Positions 26,499 to 39,800 of a DNA stretch of 64,000 nt are shown here, in pieces. The stretch spans positions 310,001 to 374,000 of the forward strand of contig VZRS01009720.1 of the NCBI GenBank assembly GCA_013398055.1, in the 5' to 3' direction. Every line of letters begins with the position of its first letter. Within the stretch, counting starts at the first letter, position 1. The translations under genes and the position numbers were made by a program. The notes under the pieces were generated by a model that was given only the letters and a program-made list of their open reading frames with translations, had not been told where the DNA came from and did no database searches. The DNA is from Ifrita kowaldi (Eukaryota; Chordata; Aves; Passeriformes; Cinclosomatidae).

Positions 26499-27590
26499 TC
26501 CATGTCTGCTGAGAATTAAGGCAAGTTGAATCACTTGTGAGAGATGTCAAATATTTTTACCCATATGCTGTAGCTGTGTTAGATGAAGAAGAAACAGACA
26601 CTATCACAACATCTTACTGAATAGGTGACATGGTGTGTTTCAAAAACTGACCTTGATTTCTTCCAAGCTGCATGTTTTAGATGTTTGCTGCAACCCAAAA
26701 CAGAAAACATTAAATAGTAAACAACATCGCTTTGTACAGCACTACTTGCCACAGGACTAAGGCTGTCTCATAGGTACAGCCATCAGAATGGCTGTCTCAG
26801 CTTAGCATATCATAAATATAAAGATGGCACAAAATTAATGCTTCCATGCTCCACTAAGGAAATCACAGACCTCATCAGAGAACTTGTTAAATTCAAGAAA
26901 ATGTTTAGGTTCCTTGAAGAAGTTGGACTTCAGAAAAATTCTGTAGTACCTGTGTTCTCCTTCTGCTTAGTTTCAGCAATTGTCTACCCTGTGTGGTCAT
27001 GTTTTCTGCATTGTGCTGGGAATATTGTGTAATTTTTGCATCTCAAAAACAACTTAATTTGTGCTCAGGGACTGGGATTGTCCTTAGTTATTGTTGCCAA
27101 ATATTAAAATAATAGTTCTTACAGTAGGTGTAGCCATGTACTCTGTGACATTCAATTCCACCATCAATATGTCATCAGGATCTACAGCTGTCTGAAAAAT
27201 GAACACAGATAAGAAAGACATAAATGGCATATAGGTATGTTATAATATCTGACACACAAAATGCATAGGGGGAAGAAAGAGGAGAGCAGAGGACTGACTG
27301 AAAAGCAGTGATATGTTAAAGATAGCCCTGTTTTTTACATCTTACCACATATGTTCATTTGGTAGCAAATGGTGAGACAACAGAAAGATCGACCAAGTAA
27401 TTTGGACAGTGAAAGACAAATATTACTAAACACACACTTAAAACCAAACATGAGACAACTCTCCATTCAGATGCTAAGTTCTCTAAAACAGCAGCAAAAA
27501 TGCAATGAAGACAGCTAAATAATGAACCAGGGTGGGAATAAAAAGCTGATGACCTTTTGCAGCCTTTAAGTCATTACTCATTGTGTTAAC

Positions 27591-27851
27591 TCATAGGTTA
27601 TCCGCATCTTCTTGGCAGAAACCTTCATGATTAATTATGGTACAATGTGCAGATTTGTTGACTTGCCAGTTGTCAGAGAATTTAGGTATTACACAGTCTA
27701 TTACCTTCTCACAATTCCCAGAATCCTGGCTTGTCAGTTTGGCTCCTATGTCACTAGTCTGAGTTGTGTCTTTATCCGTTTTGTAGGAAATTTGTCTTCT
27801 GGCAAGTCTGGAGAACATACTGGGAGTATCAGTTTCTGTTTCAGTACAGCC
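27591..27851 (-). CDS. OPN4: OPN4 coding exon 9 (C-terminal tail and stop)
   Basis: Encodes residues 379-464, from GCTETETDTPSM to QEDADNL, then TGA at 27593-27591. The acceptor is TTAATTTTAG ending at 27852. The exon is entered in phase 0, matching the phase-0 end of exon 8. This is the cytoplasmic tail, rich in Ser and Thr, with the run DKDTTQTSD, and is expected to take part in phosphorylation-dependent shut-off. The 3'UTR follows to the left but its end was not located. Confidence 0.9.
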   Translation of the reverse strand, partial: GCTETETDTPSMFSRLARRQISYKTDKDTTQTSDIGAKLTSQDSGNCEKVIDCVIPKFSDNWQVNKSAHCTIINHEGFCQEDADNL

Positions 27852-30800
27852 CTAAAATTAATACAGCAAAAACATTTACCCTAGGTCTCTTAGACTATCA
27901 TCCAATTTGCCCCAGTTTTACCTAGACAGAAATTGTAAAAGAGACAGGCATTGTATAAAAGACATTTAACAAAAGTTCTGCCATATATGACTTCAGAAAG
28001 TGTTTGCTTATAAGAAGCACAAACAAAACTACCAAGTCTGTTGTGTCTAAAATTTGGCTTACTTTTTTTTTCCTCCACAGGACGCACTGCACAATTTGAA
28101 AGAAAATAGTGTTTCGTTACAATCTATTGTTGAAACTTCTCTGAAGCATCTCATAGCTCCAAGGAGATAGTGTTTCCACAGTACTACCCACTTAGGAAGC
28201 ACAGGTATTTGGAGGAATTAGGGCCAAAGTTTCCAAAGTGGCTTGGGTGGAAGCAGAAATAAATAGAAGGAAATGTCTCAGGACTGCAGAATCAGTGCTT
28301 TAGAAATACTTTGTTTCAGGAAGGAGTCCTGTGTTTATAAACTTTGTTCCAATTAATGGGAAAACAAAACCATGTTACTGAGGGAGTCTGTTGTTTTTTT
28401 AAGAATCAAGATTCGCAGTGTAAGAGACACAATATAAACATATTCCTTTTCTGTTAGCCAGTTTTAAAACCTTCCACTTGACTGGAAGCCACCAGCCAGA
28501 AGAATTTCATTTTGACTGGACTGAGAAGTCAAAAGAACAGAGAGAGCAAAGAAATTGAAATGTCACTGTTAAAAACAACTGTCAGAATTCAGCGCTTGGC
28601 TGGATTAGATACAATTATTATCTTGACTGTGAAAAAGAATTGCCAGGAAAATTTAATCTTTTCAGTTATTTGGAAATTTCATTTAAAATGATTGCAATGA
28701 ACTAACTAATACGCTTATTTAGTTAGTAATATAACTTTGAGTTACAGGAGAGAGCCTGGATGCCAAATACTTGCCCTGTTTTCAGCTGCTGTGCAAAACA
28801 TTTGTTTCCACTTAGACTGGCAGCAGCAAGCTGTTGGGGTCTTCTGTGAGAAAGATTCTGTAATGGATTTACTGATTTGTCTAAATCTGATGATTAATAT
28901 GTTTCCAAATACATCCCACTTTCAGAAAGCATTATCTGTTTCATTACAACCTTGGTTTCACTAGAAAACTATTTAGTGCCTAGCAGTTTCTTTTTTTCTG
29001 TGTCCAGACTGCAAATCTGTGGTCAGACAAGCACAGCCTATAAGGATGATCAGACTTTCAACGGAGCTCTGACTATCCTCCTTTACTTTCTAAAATTCCT
29101 GTTGTTCCATCTTTCCACTCTTCCTTCAGTGTCACCAACCATCAAGAAGAAAATTATCTACATTCTGGTTTTACACTTCAGCCTGCTGTCTTTAATTTCG
29201 CTTTGTCCCTCCACTTTCTCTGGAGCTTTTATAACGAGCACCATAATGCATTTCATCTTAAGAATCTACCACTTGGAAGGACTCTATATGAAAGTGAATT
29301 ACTTTACAATTAAAAATGGGAAGTGTCTCCCTTACTGATTCACTGTCAGAGAGAGAAGACAGTCTCCTTTTTCCTTTCTGCAGCCCACTTATCTCAGAAG
29401 ACTGGCTGGTTACCGTCGTTCGTCTGGAGGAGTGGTAACTGCTGAAAGACCGTGAGTCTTTAGGAGAAATTCTCAGTAGGGGTCCAAGGCAAGGAACATG
29501 TGTTGCAATGGCTCTTCTAATGGATAAAAGGGAGAACCAGTCAGATTTTTTTCTGTTAGCACAAAAATTCAATCATCAAAACAATGCATTTATTCACAGA
29601 GATGAAGTAATGCTGCATGGACTGGAAAATTACTGGGTACAAAAAGAGTTTTCCAGATATCAGATATCTCATATACAATCACCCTGCAAGATCACTTATT
29701 CACAGTGTTCTGCAGAACTCAAATTTATTGCTTGGCAGGGATAAGGGCATTAAAATATAACTCTTGGAGCTGAAGGGAGCTATTAAAATGATGTTTTATC
29801 TGCTTTCAGCTTAATCAGGGCAAAAATAAAATTCTGTCCCTTTAAACTGAACCTCGCAGAAGTACTACATAATGAATTATTTTAATCTTCCCCTAAGCAG
29901 CTATTCTAGCTCCTCTTACACATCTGTTTGCTGGCTATCTGTAGAGTTGTACAGAATGTGCATTTATATTACTGTATTATTTTGCTCATATGCTGCATTA
30001 GGAAACTCTGGCCTAGCTTTCCTCTTCCTGTCTGCCTTCCCCACGTAGATGTCCCTGCCCACCTCTCCTCTATCTAGTTCCTCACTAGGTCTTTGTAAGT
30101 GGTGAAATAGCAGCCTATCTGTGGCTTTGCTGCCATCCATCAAATCTCACTGCCTGCATCTGAACTTGGAATGATAGTGACCCTCCATATTACCTGTCAG
30201 AGGAAATACTATCTGAAATTTGAAAGCTTCGAGAAACACGAGGAGGGTACACAAAATAGGGAAGAAGTGGTTTGGTTTACTGTATTGCCTCTCTCACTGA
30301 CCTGGTTAATGTAACGAAGTGCTATTTGCAACACTGCCCAATGTCTGCCTCCCCCACGAAGACAGTTAAAAATTTATGGTGCTTTCCTTTGAGATGGAAA
30401 GGTTTCCATCTTTTATCATGCAGTAGGTAAATACAGATCAGTATCCATAAGCATCTCTAACTACCATCTGCTTAGCAGTTTGTTCCAAGTACAAATTCCA
30501 CTGACATTTCTGTGGCATTGAGAAGTGTTCCTGGAGAGGGCAAGGCTGTCCTACAGAGTTAAAATGATCAGGTGAAGGAGAGTTCAGGTACTAGACTTAA
30601 AACTGACAAAGTTACTCTCAGATTTTCTTTTCTATATTTTAATATAGCTTGTTTAATAGAGTGAACTTACCTGTATTTGGGGTGAGTGATGGCATAAATG
30701 ATGGGGTTATGGATGACAGAAGCTTTGGCAATCACAGCTGGTATGGAGTGCATGAAGGGTGTTAGGACATGGGAATACCTAGAGTAATGCAAGCACATCA

Positions 30801-33800
30801 TATATTTACTATTGAGTTCTGCATTGTCTATGCAGTTATACAGTAGCAAGACAATGGATTTATTGAGGCTGTACTCTACAGAGTAAAAGGGAAGTTTGGT
30901 ACCAAAACAGTGAGAAAACAAATTCTACATCTTTTGCCTGTAAAAATCAACATCAGTGTAACTGCATTTCTGAAAAATACGGTTTTCTTGGGGCTTCTCT
31001 TGCAGCACTTCACTAGTATGACCCAGGATGGTGGTAATTACCATGTTGTTTTGCCTAGGAACAATGTCAGCCTTTAAGAAGGCTTCACCATCCCGGTGAG
31101 CAAGTTTTTCATCGTACTGTGGGAATATTTATGAGGTATCATGAGGTGGAAATGCTTTGCCAATTGCAATACAGGAACCATTTTGTCAGCTGCCTGAATG
31201 TTGAGATGCCATTTCACCTCTAAGGCTTTTCTCTGATAAGGATGTTCTCCATGTGCAATTTTTAACATGGTTTCTCCTGATCATACTTTAAAAGCATTGA
31301 TTAGAGGTATAAATCTTCACAGATTCTGGATAACACACAACAGTGTGACCTTACTGGAATGGAGTTTTTGACCCTGAGCTGAGACAGTGCTTTGGTAAGG
31401 CTGATGGAGAGTTCAGCTAACAGAAACAAACAATGGCAAAGCCTTGTGCTTAAGCTAATCATTCCTGTGTTTAAGCTAATCATTCCCAGAAAATGAAACC
31501 TGTAGACCAACAATATTAGTGAGCATGACTGTGTGCTAGCGCACTCTTCCCCATTCAAAATATTTTCTAAAGGAATTAAGGTTCTTCCTTCCTTTTTCAT
31601 ATGGTGTTGCTCTGTCAGATGAGTTGTCTTTATTCCAAGTCTATAGCCACAGACTCCATGTCTGCCTCCCGTATGTAGCATGCAGTGATTTTATCTGAGT
31701 CGATTGCAATAAAATTTCACCGAAGGCATCCAGGCTTGGTCTGTTAATCTCTCAAAAATCCCAGAAGGATTGCCTAAAAGACATAGTTCAGAAGTGGAAA
31801 AAACCTGAATGAAGCTCTGTTGCTCCCCAGATATCTTCATAAGCAAAATTTGAAAATGCTCATTTGTAAGATACTGCAGAGTTACAAAATTGTCCGTTTG
31901 TTCAGATTTTTGGGAGTGTGAGACATGGAGCAGAAGTCAAGTTCAGCAGGTACTTGATCCTCCTGAGGCAGATGCTGAATGGTACATGACAGCCCAACAG
32001 TTCTATATAGCTGAAGTGGTCAACTTAAAGCATCCCCTAATTGATTTTCTTTTAGATCTGTTGCAGTACTGCAAGGTAGCTGTACAGCATTTCTGTGTCT
32101 CCTTGCTCCTCCTCTGTGTCTAACTGGTCACATGTCACCAGTGGTGGATGTCCAGTACCTAAATTCCCCTTTGACAGGAGATGGGACACTAGGGCAACAC
32201 ATGAAGGATTTGTATTTCTGAGTGAGGAACGTGTTTACCTTCATGGAGAAAATGTTCGTTGCAGCTTGGAATTACCCGTCTGCATACAAAGGGAGAGAAT
32301 CCACTTCCCTTGGTATTTTTTCTTCTTAAACCTAAGAATTTGGAAGTGCTGTGTTGAGAAAATCGCCTTCCTAAGCTGCATTTGAGATGAGGCCCTGCAG
32401 TGGCCTGTTCCTTGGGTGTGTAACAAAAAGCACCCTTGTCTCCCAAAATGCTCCATCATAAATAAATTTGGACTGTGTGTCCATTTTAGGAACACCTACT
32501 TTTTATTTCTGACTTGAAATATTCAAAGAGAAGTGTATTGTACTGTCATAGGAATCTTCTACTTGGGATTTTGCAGGTGACAAGGCTTCCTAAAGCAGAT
32601 AGTCACTCACATTTTAGAGAGACTAAACTGAAGCACAGGAGAAATCACATGTTAAGGTGGGAGAAATAACCACATAGAGCCAAGTCCATTACTTGTGCCT
32701 GGATTGTATCAACTATAGTCTGGGTTCAAGCTATGTGTTTTAGTACTGTCACATGCTTCTGTTGAAATTACTGTATAAAATGCTGACAATTAAATAGGTG
32801 AAGAACATGCTTTGATGATTTATATTTATGATCTTTTATATCCAGCATCAAAAAGCTCCCAATTCATATATGTACTAATTTTGAACTTGCTTATGCATGT
32901 AAGGAATTTCAGCAGTTTGATGTAACACAAAAAAATGAATATACTTTTGTAAGTTAAAGAAGTAGAGAAAGAAAAGAGAATCAACCCTTGGGAGGATCTT
33001 TTTGGGGTCCTTTATTTAGCATTTTGGTGCTAAATAAAGTTCAGATAGTTCAAATATCCTAGCACAGAGAATGCATTCAGAAATCTTCAGCATGGCAGTT
33101 TATGTTGCCAGTAATAATATTCTTGTGTTCTTTCTCTTTCTTTTTCTTTTTTTTAATTTCCTTAAAGTCAAACTAAGAAAAAAATCAGTCAGCATGTTAA
33201 ATTTGTTAAATATCAGCATTTGTTAAATATCATTCCTAAATAGTGAATGTTTTGGACACGCTTCAGACATTAAACTTGACAAGTAGCTTTGACTGTCATC
33301 TGTCTCTTCCAATTTCACATCTTTTGCTTTCACTGAATATTCCTTTGCTGATACATTTATAATTACCCAGCAAAAGCTACCAGAGCAACAACAGAATATG
33401 GTGACCAGGAAATGACAAAAAACAAGATGACAATCAGTGCAATTTTGGCCATCTTCCACTCATTTTTCATCCTCTGATACTGTTTCTGGAACTCTTTATT
33501 TCCACGTTTGCATCCAAATGTCTGAACAGACCTAGGGAAAATAAACATACAACAGCAAAAAATGAAGGTAGGGAAATGAGCAAATAGGTTCATGAAGTGG
33601 GGAAACAATTACTCTTCTGATACTTTAGGCTAAAACTCATGCACTTCTATTGCACGTTAATGCAAGCATTTGACCCATCCTTCACAATTCAATGTACTTC
33701 TGTTGCACTAATCAACAGCAAAATCCACATGTGCTTCAGTGATGAAAATAGCCCTGTAGCAAAAGAATTTCCACATAAACCAGGTATTCAAGCCAATTGA

Positions 33801-36800
33801 ATAATGCTGAGTTAAAGACAGAGGAGGTCTTTGCTTCCCTGGGTCCAGTTTTGCTACCTTGCTGTCACTTTTTTACTTCTGAGCTAAGTGACCAGATCCA
33901 CTGGGATCTACAGGATTGGTACCTACAGATGGCACATGGAGTGGCAGGCTGCCCTTTACTTTTAAAGCAATCGCTTTTTGTTTCAGAGTCCTGATATTAA
34001 ATCTTTATTCTCCTTTTCACCCTTTTCTCTTTTTTAAAATTTGTAGTTCAATTCCATCTATTTTTCTGTGAAATAGTTATTGATACGCTGTCATTAGGTG
34101 TTTCTGAGGTCCCTTTTGTATTTATTCTGGTTGGTTAATTTCTGTACCCTTTTCTGTGTCATTAGATAATATACTGATCGGCTCTGGCCTAAATTCAGCA
34201 ATGGTTCTTCTAAGCATCATAGTTGTTACCATGTTGACTATTGACAGAATTCTTGTTTGGTTTCCTGTCTCAGTTCTGCATACAAAATAAATGTGAGAAA
34301 TGCCCCAATTTTCTTCTGTTCTTTCTGTCTTTGTTTGAAGAAAATGAACAGTCACTTAAACACAAGGATAAAAATTTAGGACTGTTGGCTACTTACTTAT
34401 TGGCCTTCTTGATAGCCTCAAATATAGAGACATAGCTGTATATGATAGCAATCAAAGGAATGAAAAAGACAAAGCAGAAAAGCAGCATTGTGTAGGCACG
34501 GACTGATGGTGTGAAAGTCATGTAGTCCCAGGAACAGGAAGTCAGCAAACCCTCAGGAACATATGCACCTAGGAAGAAAGACAGGAGAAGGCATAAACCA
34601 TGAAGTGACTGTTATTCCGAGTGCAGAAATTAGAGAAGATACTCAGAATAACATGGGATTTAGTCCTATTCTCTGAAAGGGAAAAAAGGGTTTAGAAAGA
34701 TAAACAATTCTTCATGTAAAGCACTTTTCAATTTTCTTTTGTTTCCTTATTGTATATATGTTTAGTGGTCTAAGGCTTCAGCAAACTAAATAATTTTGCT
34801 TCAATTCTTGAATACTGTTTAAAACTCATCATAGTCAAAGGGAATCTCTCCAAATACTTGCCTGGGTCTTGGACCAGACCTGTATTAAGTATCTCCATTT
34901 CCTGTCAAATTGCTTTCTTCCTTAGGAGTCAAACCAGTTGCTCTAGGTACCACTTTTCTAAGAATGTGCAGGTAAGAGAAATTTACTGGGCAAAGGAGAA
35001 AGATTGTTGTGTAGACCAAATTATTTTGTCACGAAGTAAAGCTGAGTAGAAGTAAAAAAAAAAAAAATTCATGCATAAAATGTATTCTCTTTAAAGGAAC
35101 TGTTTCAAACTGCTAGGTAAATAAATTGGCAATAGCAATGTCTTTTCACTTTGTAATTTTAATTTTAGCTGTTTATGCTGATATTTTCTGCTCAGCTCTT
35201 GAAAATATTGCACCAGATGTTCTGAAATGCATCTAATTACAGTGTGAGAGTTCATACTGTGGGCACTATTACAATCTAATTACAAGATAATAACACCCTG
35301 CAAGCAATTATTCCACCTTCTTCAACTAAACATCTATAATCTAAGGCTATATTGTCATTCTGTTATTCTAACAGCTCCTCACTCAACTAAAGACTGCTTC
35401 TGTCAGTATTGCAGTTTGCCTGCTTAAAAATGCTTCATGTTTGTGGGGGACCAGAATGACAATAATATGACAATAACAAAACTCTACTGAAATTCTACTC
35501 AGTACTTGAGTTGGTTGTTGCATCCTTTACTGGTCAAACATTTCTATGTTCTCACCTCAGCTGGCAGACACATTCTCTTCTGGAATCAGGGAGCATAATG
35601 ATGGGCTGCAGTTTTGAATGATGAGTTCATTCTAACTTAGTGACTGAAACTGGTGACTCACAGAAAATAAACTTAATGGTAGTGAGGCAGATTCAAATGA
35701 GGAAGAATGAGAGACTCTCTTTGTCACAAATTGCAAGGATCAAGGTGCTGTATGAATGTTCCGATTTCCATGCGTAAAATTCACATTTCCAAAAGCATTT
35801 TAGTTACTACTAAATGCCATCCTTATTGGAAGCCAGTGACAACACCAGTGACTGAATGGAGAATGTGGACGACACCAACTGCAATTTGGCTATCCAAAAC
35901 ACAGTCAAGACTTACTGAAGGTTTACCTGCACAAATGCTCAGACTGTATTCCTCTTTTATGTGAATACAGAGAAGTAGATTGACACTGCTGTCTTAGACA
36001 AATTCATCAGAAATAACACAAATACACTTATTTAACTTTTATATTGTTGAATTTGGTTCAATGGAATAGACATGGGATAATGAGCAGGCACATTCTTCAT
36101 AAATTTTGGCCATAAATTTATCTACTGTTCTTTATGCAGTAAGTAATGTGCTTAAGGAAAAGCACTATTACATGCCACTGTCATACAATATGCTGTAATG
36201 CACACTGCGTTCTTTTCTTTTGATTAGAGACCTTTAGTTTCAATATGTATTTCATCTTTTTTTTTTCAAATTGGTTTATTCAACCCTCCTCTGTACCTTT
36301 AACTGGTCTTTAATCCAATACTATGAGGGCAAAAAAGTTTTATTCCATTTCACTTACTCCATCCAAAGAAGGGTGGGAGACTCCAAGCCAAAGAGTACAG
36401 CCAGACTCCTACCAGGATTATTAGGGCCTTCTTCTTAGACGTCACTCCAACAGAAGCCAGAGGTTTTGTGATGACAAAATATCTGTCCAAGGCAATCACC
36501 GTCAAAGTGATCATAGATGTAATGCCAAAAAGAGCTCCGCAGAAGGCATACAGCTCACAGCCTTGCAATGAAGATGACAGAAGTAGCAGTGAAATTAATC
36601 TACCCATGCTAATGAATTTCTAGGAGAGTTCAAGTCTGAACTTATGAACTAATGTCTTCTGGAATTTGTAAAGCAATGAAATTTGAGTTTTCCTGCAGTG
36701 ATAATGCTACTTCAAAGCTGCTGTCTGTCTTGTTAATTACATTATCCATGGAGATTAACTTCAAAGATTTTGTTTGCTTCAATTGCTGGAGACAGTGATA

Positions 36801-39800
36801 CTTAACATATTGTCACTCACTGATTCCTGATGTTTCTAGCGGGATCATTTCAGCAGTCCCTTAATACCTTGTTTAACTCCAGTTTTATTGCAGGTCCCAT
36901 AGAAGCAGCTGTTTTGCTTAACAATGGGATATAGTTACTTTGGTATCATGGAACTGTTCATATCTCAAGGGCAGTAAAATTGAAGTAAATATGAATATAT
37001 TAATGAGTAATTTAGCTGAAGTAAATATTCAGATTATGAATACATTAATGAGTGATTTTAATTGTTCAAACAACCTAATGATTAAAAGCAGTGGTTTGGA
37101 TTAGTTTTAACATGTATGCAAATGAACACTTAATGGAAGTAAAATAAAATATGCTTTTGGTCATCAGAGATCAACATAGCAATTTTACTTCTCTGAGTTT
37201 CCTCTCTGTCAGTACCTGTTCAAGAGGCAAAGACTAGTCTTCCTCTTACAACAGTTATACTGGAAGAATGAAAGCACCTTCATTCCACATTTTCTTACTA
37301 CACAGGAAGTGTTAACCTTCCTGTTGTGAAAAATCAGGCTTTCCAGGCTTTCTTGCCTCACTTTGCCAGGTGCACGTCCCAGAGCAGGTTATTCACAAGG
37401 GCCTTTAAGCTGGTGTGCTGAGGGGCAGTGCTTCTTTGTCAGAGGACTCTGACAGTAACTAAGTCATGAGGTGATTGGGGAAGAACACTGGCAAGGTTAG
37501 TGCTGTGCCTCATGTTGCCAGTGGTGCCTTTGTATCTGTCTCATGAATGTAATTTTCCTCTCACGATGGCAGTGTATTTATTGCACACAGACACAAATGT
37601 TCAAAGAAATGTTTGTGTCAACATTGAAACAATGTTGAGAGACGTTCTCAATATTGCAAGAGTACCTGAGGGTAGATAGATTAACTGCCACTATGGTAAG
37701 AATATACATAGTGAAATCTTAGAAAGAATATATACAAACCTGTCTCACCAAAAATCCAGTGTTTGTAGAGGCTGTTGGTCAAAAAAACTGGAGACTGTGT
37801 AATGGACATCAGGAAGTCACTAATAGCTAGATTGATGATGAGTATGTTGGCTGGAGTTTGAAGGCTCCTACTCCTACAGAGATCAGAAGAAATGTTGCTA
37901 AACACTGCAGCACTGTTAATGATGCTGTTACTCGTTCCTGTGAGTTCACAAATACCAAGGAACACTACATGGCAAGCTAAAGCAGAGTGCTTCTTGTTTC
38001 CCTCGTGAGGGAACACAAGCAAGGCTCAGTTCTACACCCTGATACTCCTGTGCATTTTACAGGATTGTTTTGATAACCAGCTCAGTGACTGGGATAAATC
38101 ACACTGTTCTTTAAATACTCTAACCCAGCATTCTAACCCAGGGCACTGCATGTCCACGATTAACAGGAAATTAAAGTTGATGTACACTATGGATTTCTGG
38201 GTCTGGGTTGTGTTAAGCAGGAGAAGGGGCATGCATTTTCCACCGCTGATAAGATCAACAGTGACTTCCAAATACAAGGATTAAGCAAACTCACTGTGTA
38301 CCACATCAAGCACTTTGTTTTACATCAGTTCTTTTCTGTGACACTCATTTCACTAGCCCAGACTCTGTCTTTAAAAGAGCAATAAGCAGTGTATTCTGCC
38401 TGCTTTTGTTATACATAGTATTACAGTACAGCGTTTTAGAGGGTACACATAAAAATGCAACTGAGAGCTCTTCAGTTTGGGGCTCAGTGTAACTATTTAG
38501 CTCCTTCTCAATTTCAGTCTTAGACATAATTGAAAAATATGTGAATAAATGGTGGTTCTTTGCACTGGTCCAGAATCAATCACTAGGATCACTATCCCCT
38601 GTCTGTCAATTTAGGAGCAAGGATATATTATTAGTAGGTGCCTATGGGTTGTGTGTATTTGTTTGTAGTCTGCAAAGTTACTGAACACATTTCTGTGTCA
38701 GGCAGCTGGTTTTCTTATGGTTTGCCATTACTTCAGGCTGCTTTGTAAGCACCTAAACTGTTTTCTGAATTTCTGATGTACTCGTTACTTAGCTATCAGT
38801 ATCCCTTTCTGTCTTCATATCACCTTCAAATGAAGGCAAGTTGTGTCCTCCAGTGGAAGTGCCATAACTGGATTTCCTGTATGGCTCATGTACATCATCC
38901 TCACATATCTGATCTGCATGCCAACACCTTTTCTCTTCTTAAGGCCACTGTCATTCTCACTTAAGTGCTGGTATCTACTCTGAGTGAATGTGCTGAAACC
39001 TACTGCTTAATGCACCCCATAAATATAGGCTTGAGACCAAGAATGACTTTCGTCCACACTCCAGTGATCTAAGTTAGCACAGCCAAATTGTCCTGTAATT
39101 TGTTGCTGTTATTTTGGTTTATTACATTAGTGCCTAAAGACCGATCACACAGTAGAAGGTCACTGGCTTGGACATCATGTCAATGCTCTGCCCCAGTGTG
39201 ACAAATCAGACACAGAATGAGGAGTGAACAGGAATGGTGAGCACATGACAATGTTGTCAGAGATCCAATTTCCCTCGGATATAAAAGTTGGAATGTGGCT
39301 TTAGTTAAAAGGAAACAAGCCAAGTGTTGGAAAATGTGAAAAAAAAAATGGCCACTAATGAACAGGGGGGAAGAAAGAAACTGACCAGTAAGAAACAGAA
39401 GGAAACATCTAAGATATAGCAGATTTGTGGGATACAGAGGTGCAAACCAGCCCATCAGTCCAGTGCAGACACAGCCAGCAGAAAAAATTTCACTGTACCA
39501 TTTCTGCTTTGGCCACATTTCTATTGCTTGGAATCTCTGGGTGGTTCTCTGCTATTTTGCTAACAATTTTGCTGTGGCTGTGGTTAATGGGAAGAAGTCA
39601 GAGGGAAATGTCAGGTTGCTACTCTTTTCCTACAGCAGTGTCTCTTGGTGCATTTTACTGTCTCACTAGTCTGATAGTATTCCTGGACTGTGTTTGCAGA
39701 GCACAGGATACAGTTCAAGTTCATACATTTGAATATTTTAAAAGACATTAAAAAGAAAGGTACCTGCAGAAAGCATAGAAGACCAGGAAATTACCCAGAG

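Larger units (their letters stand above)
12673..27590. other. intergenic region between LDB3 promoter and OPN4 3' end
   Basis: About 15 kb of unique AT-rich DNA with no recognisable coding exon, RNA gene or long repeat on either strand. The longest open frame (plus strand, 17176-17550, 124 codons) has no family signature and no splice context. A long A/C-rich tract lies at 21121-21226. Regulatory elements for either neighbour could be present but cannot be identified from one sequence. Confidence 0.6.
30779..33366 (-). other. OPN4: OPN4 intron 6
   Basis: 2.59 kb. It holds a 21-bp-period direct repeat at 31450-31487 and a perfect hairpin at 33010-33039. Open frames on either strand show no homology. 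Confidence 0.85.
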
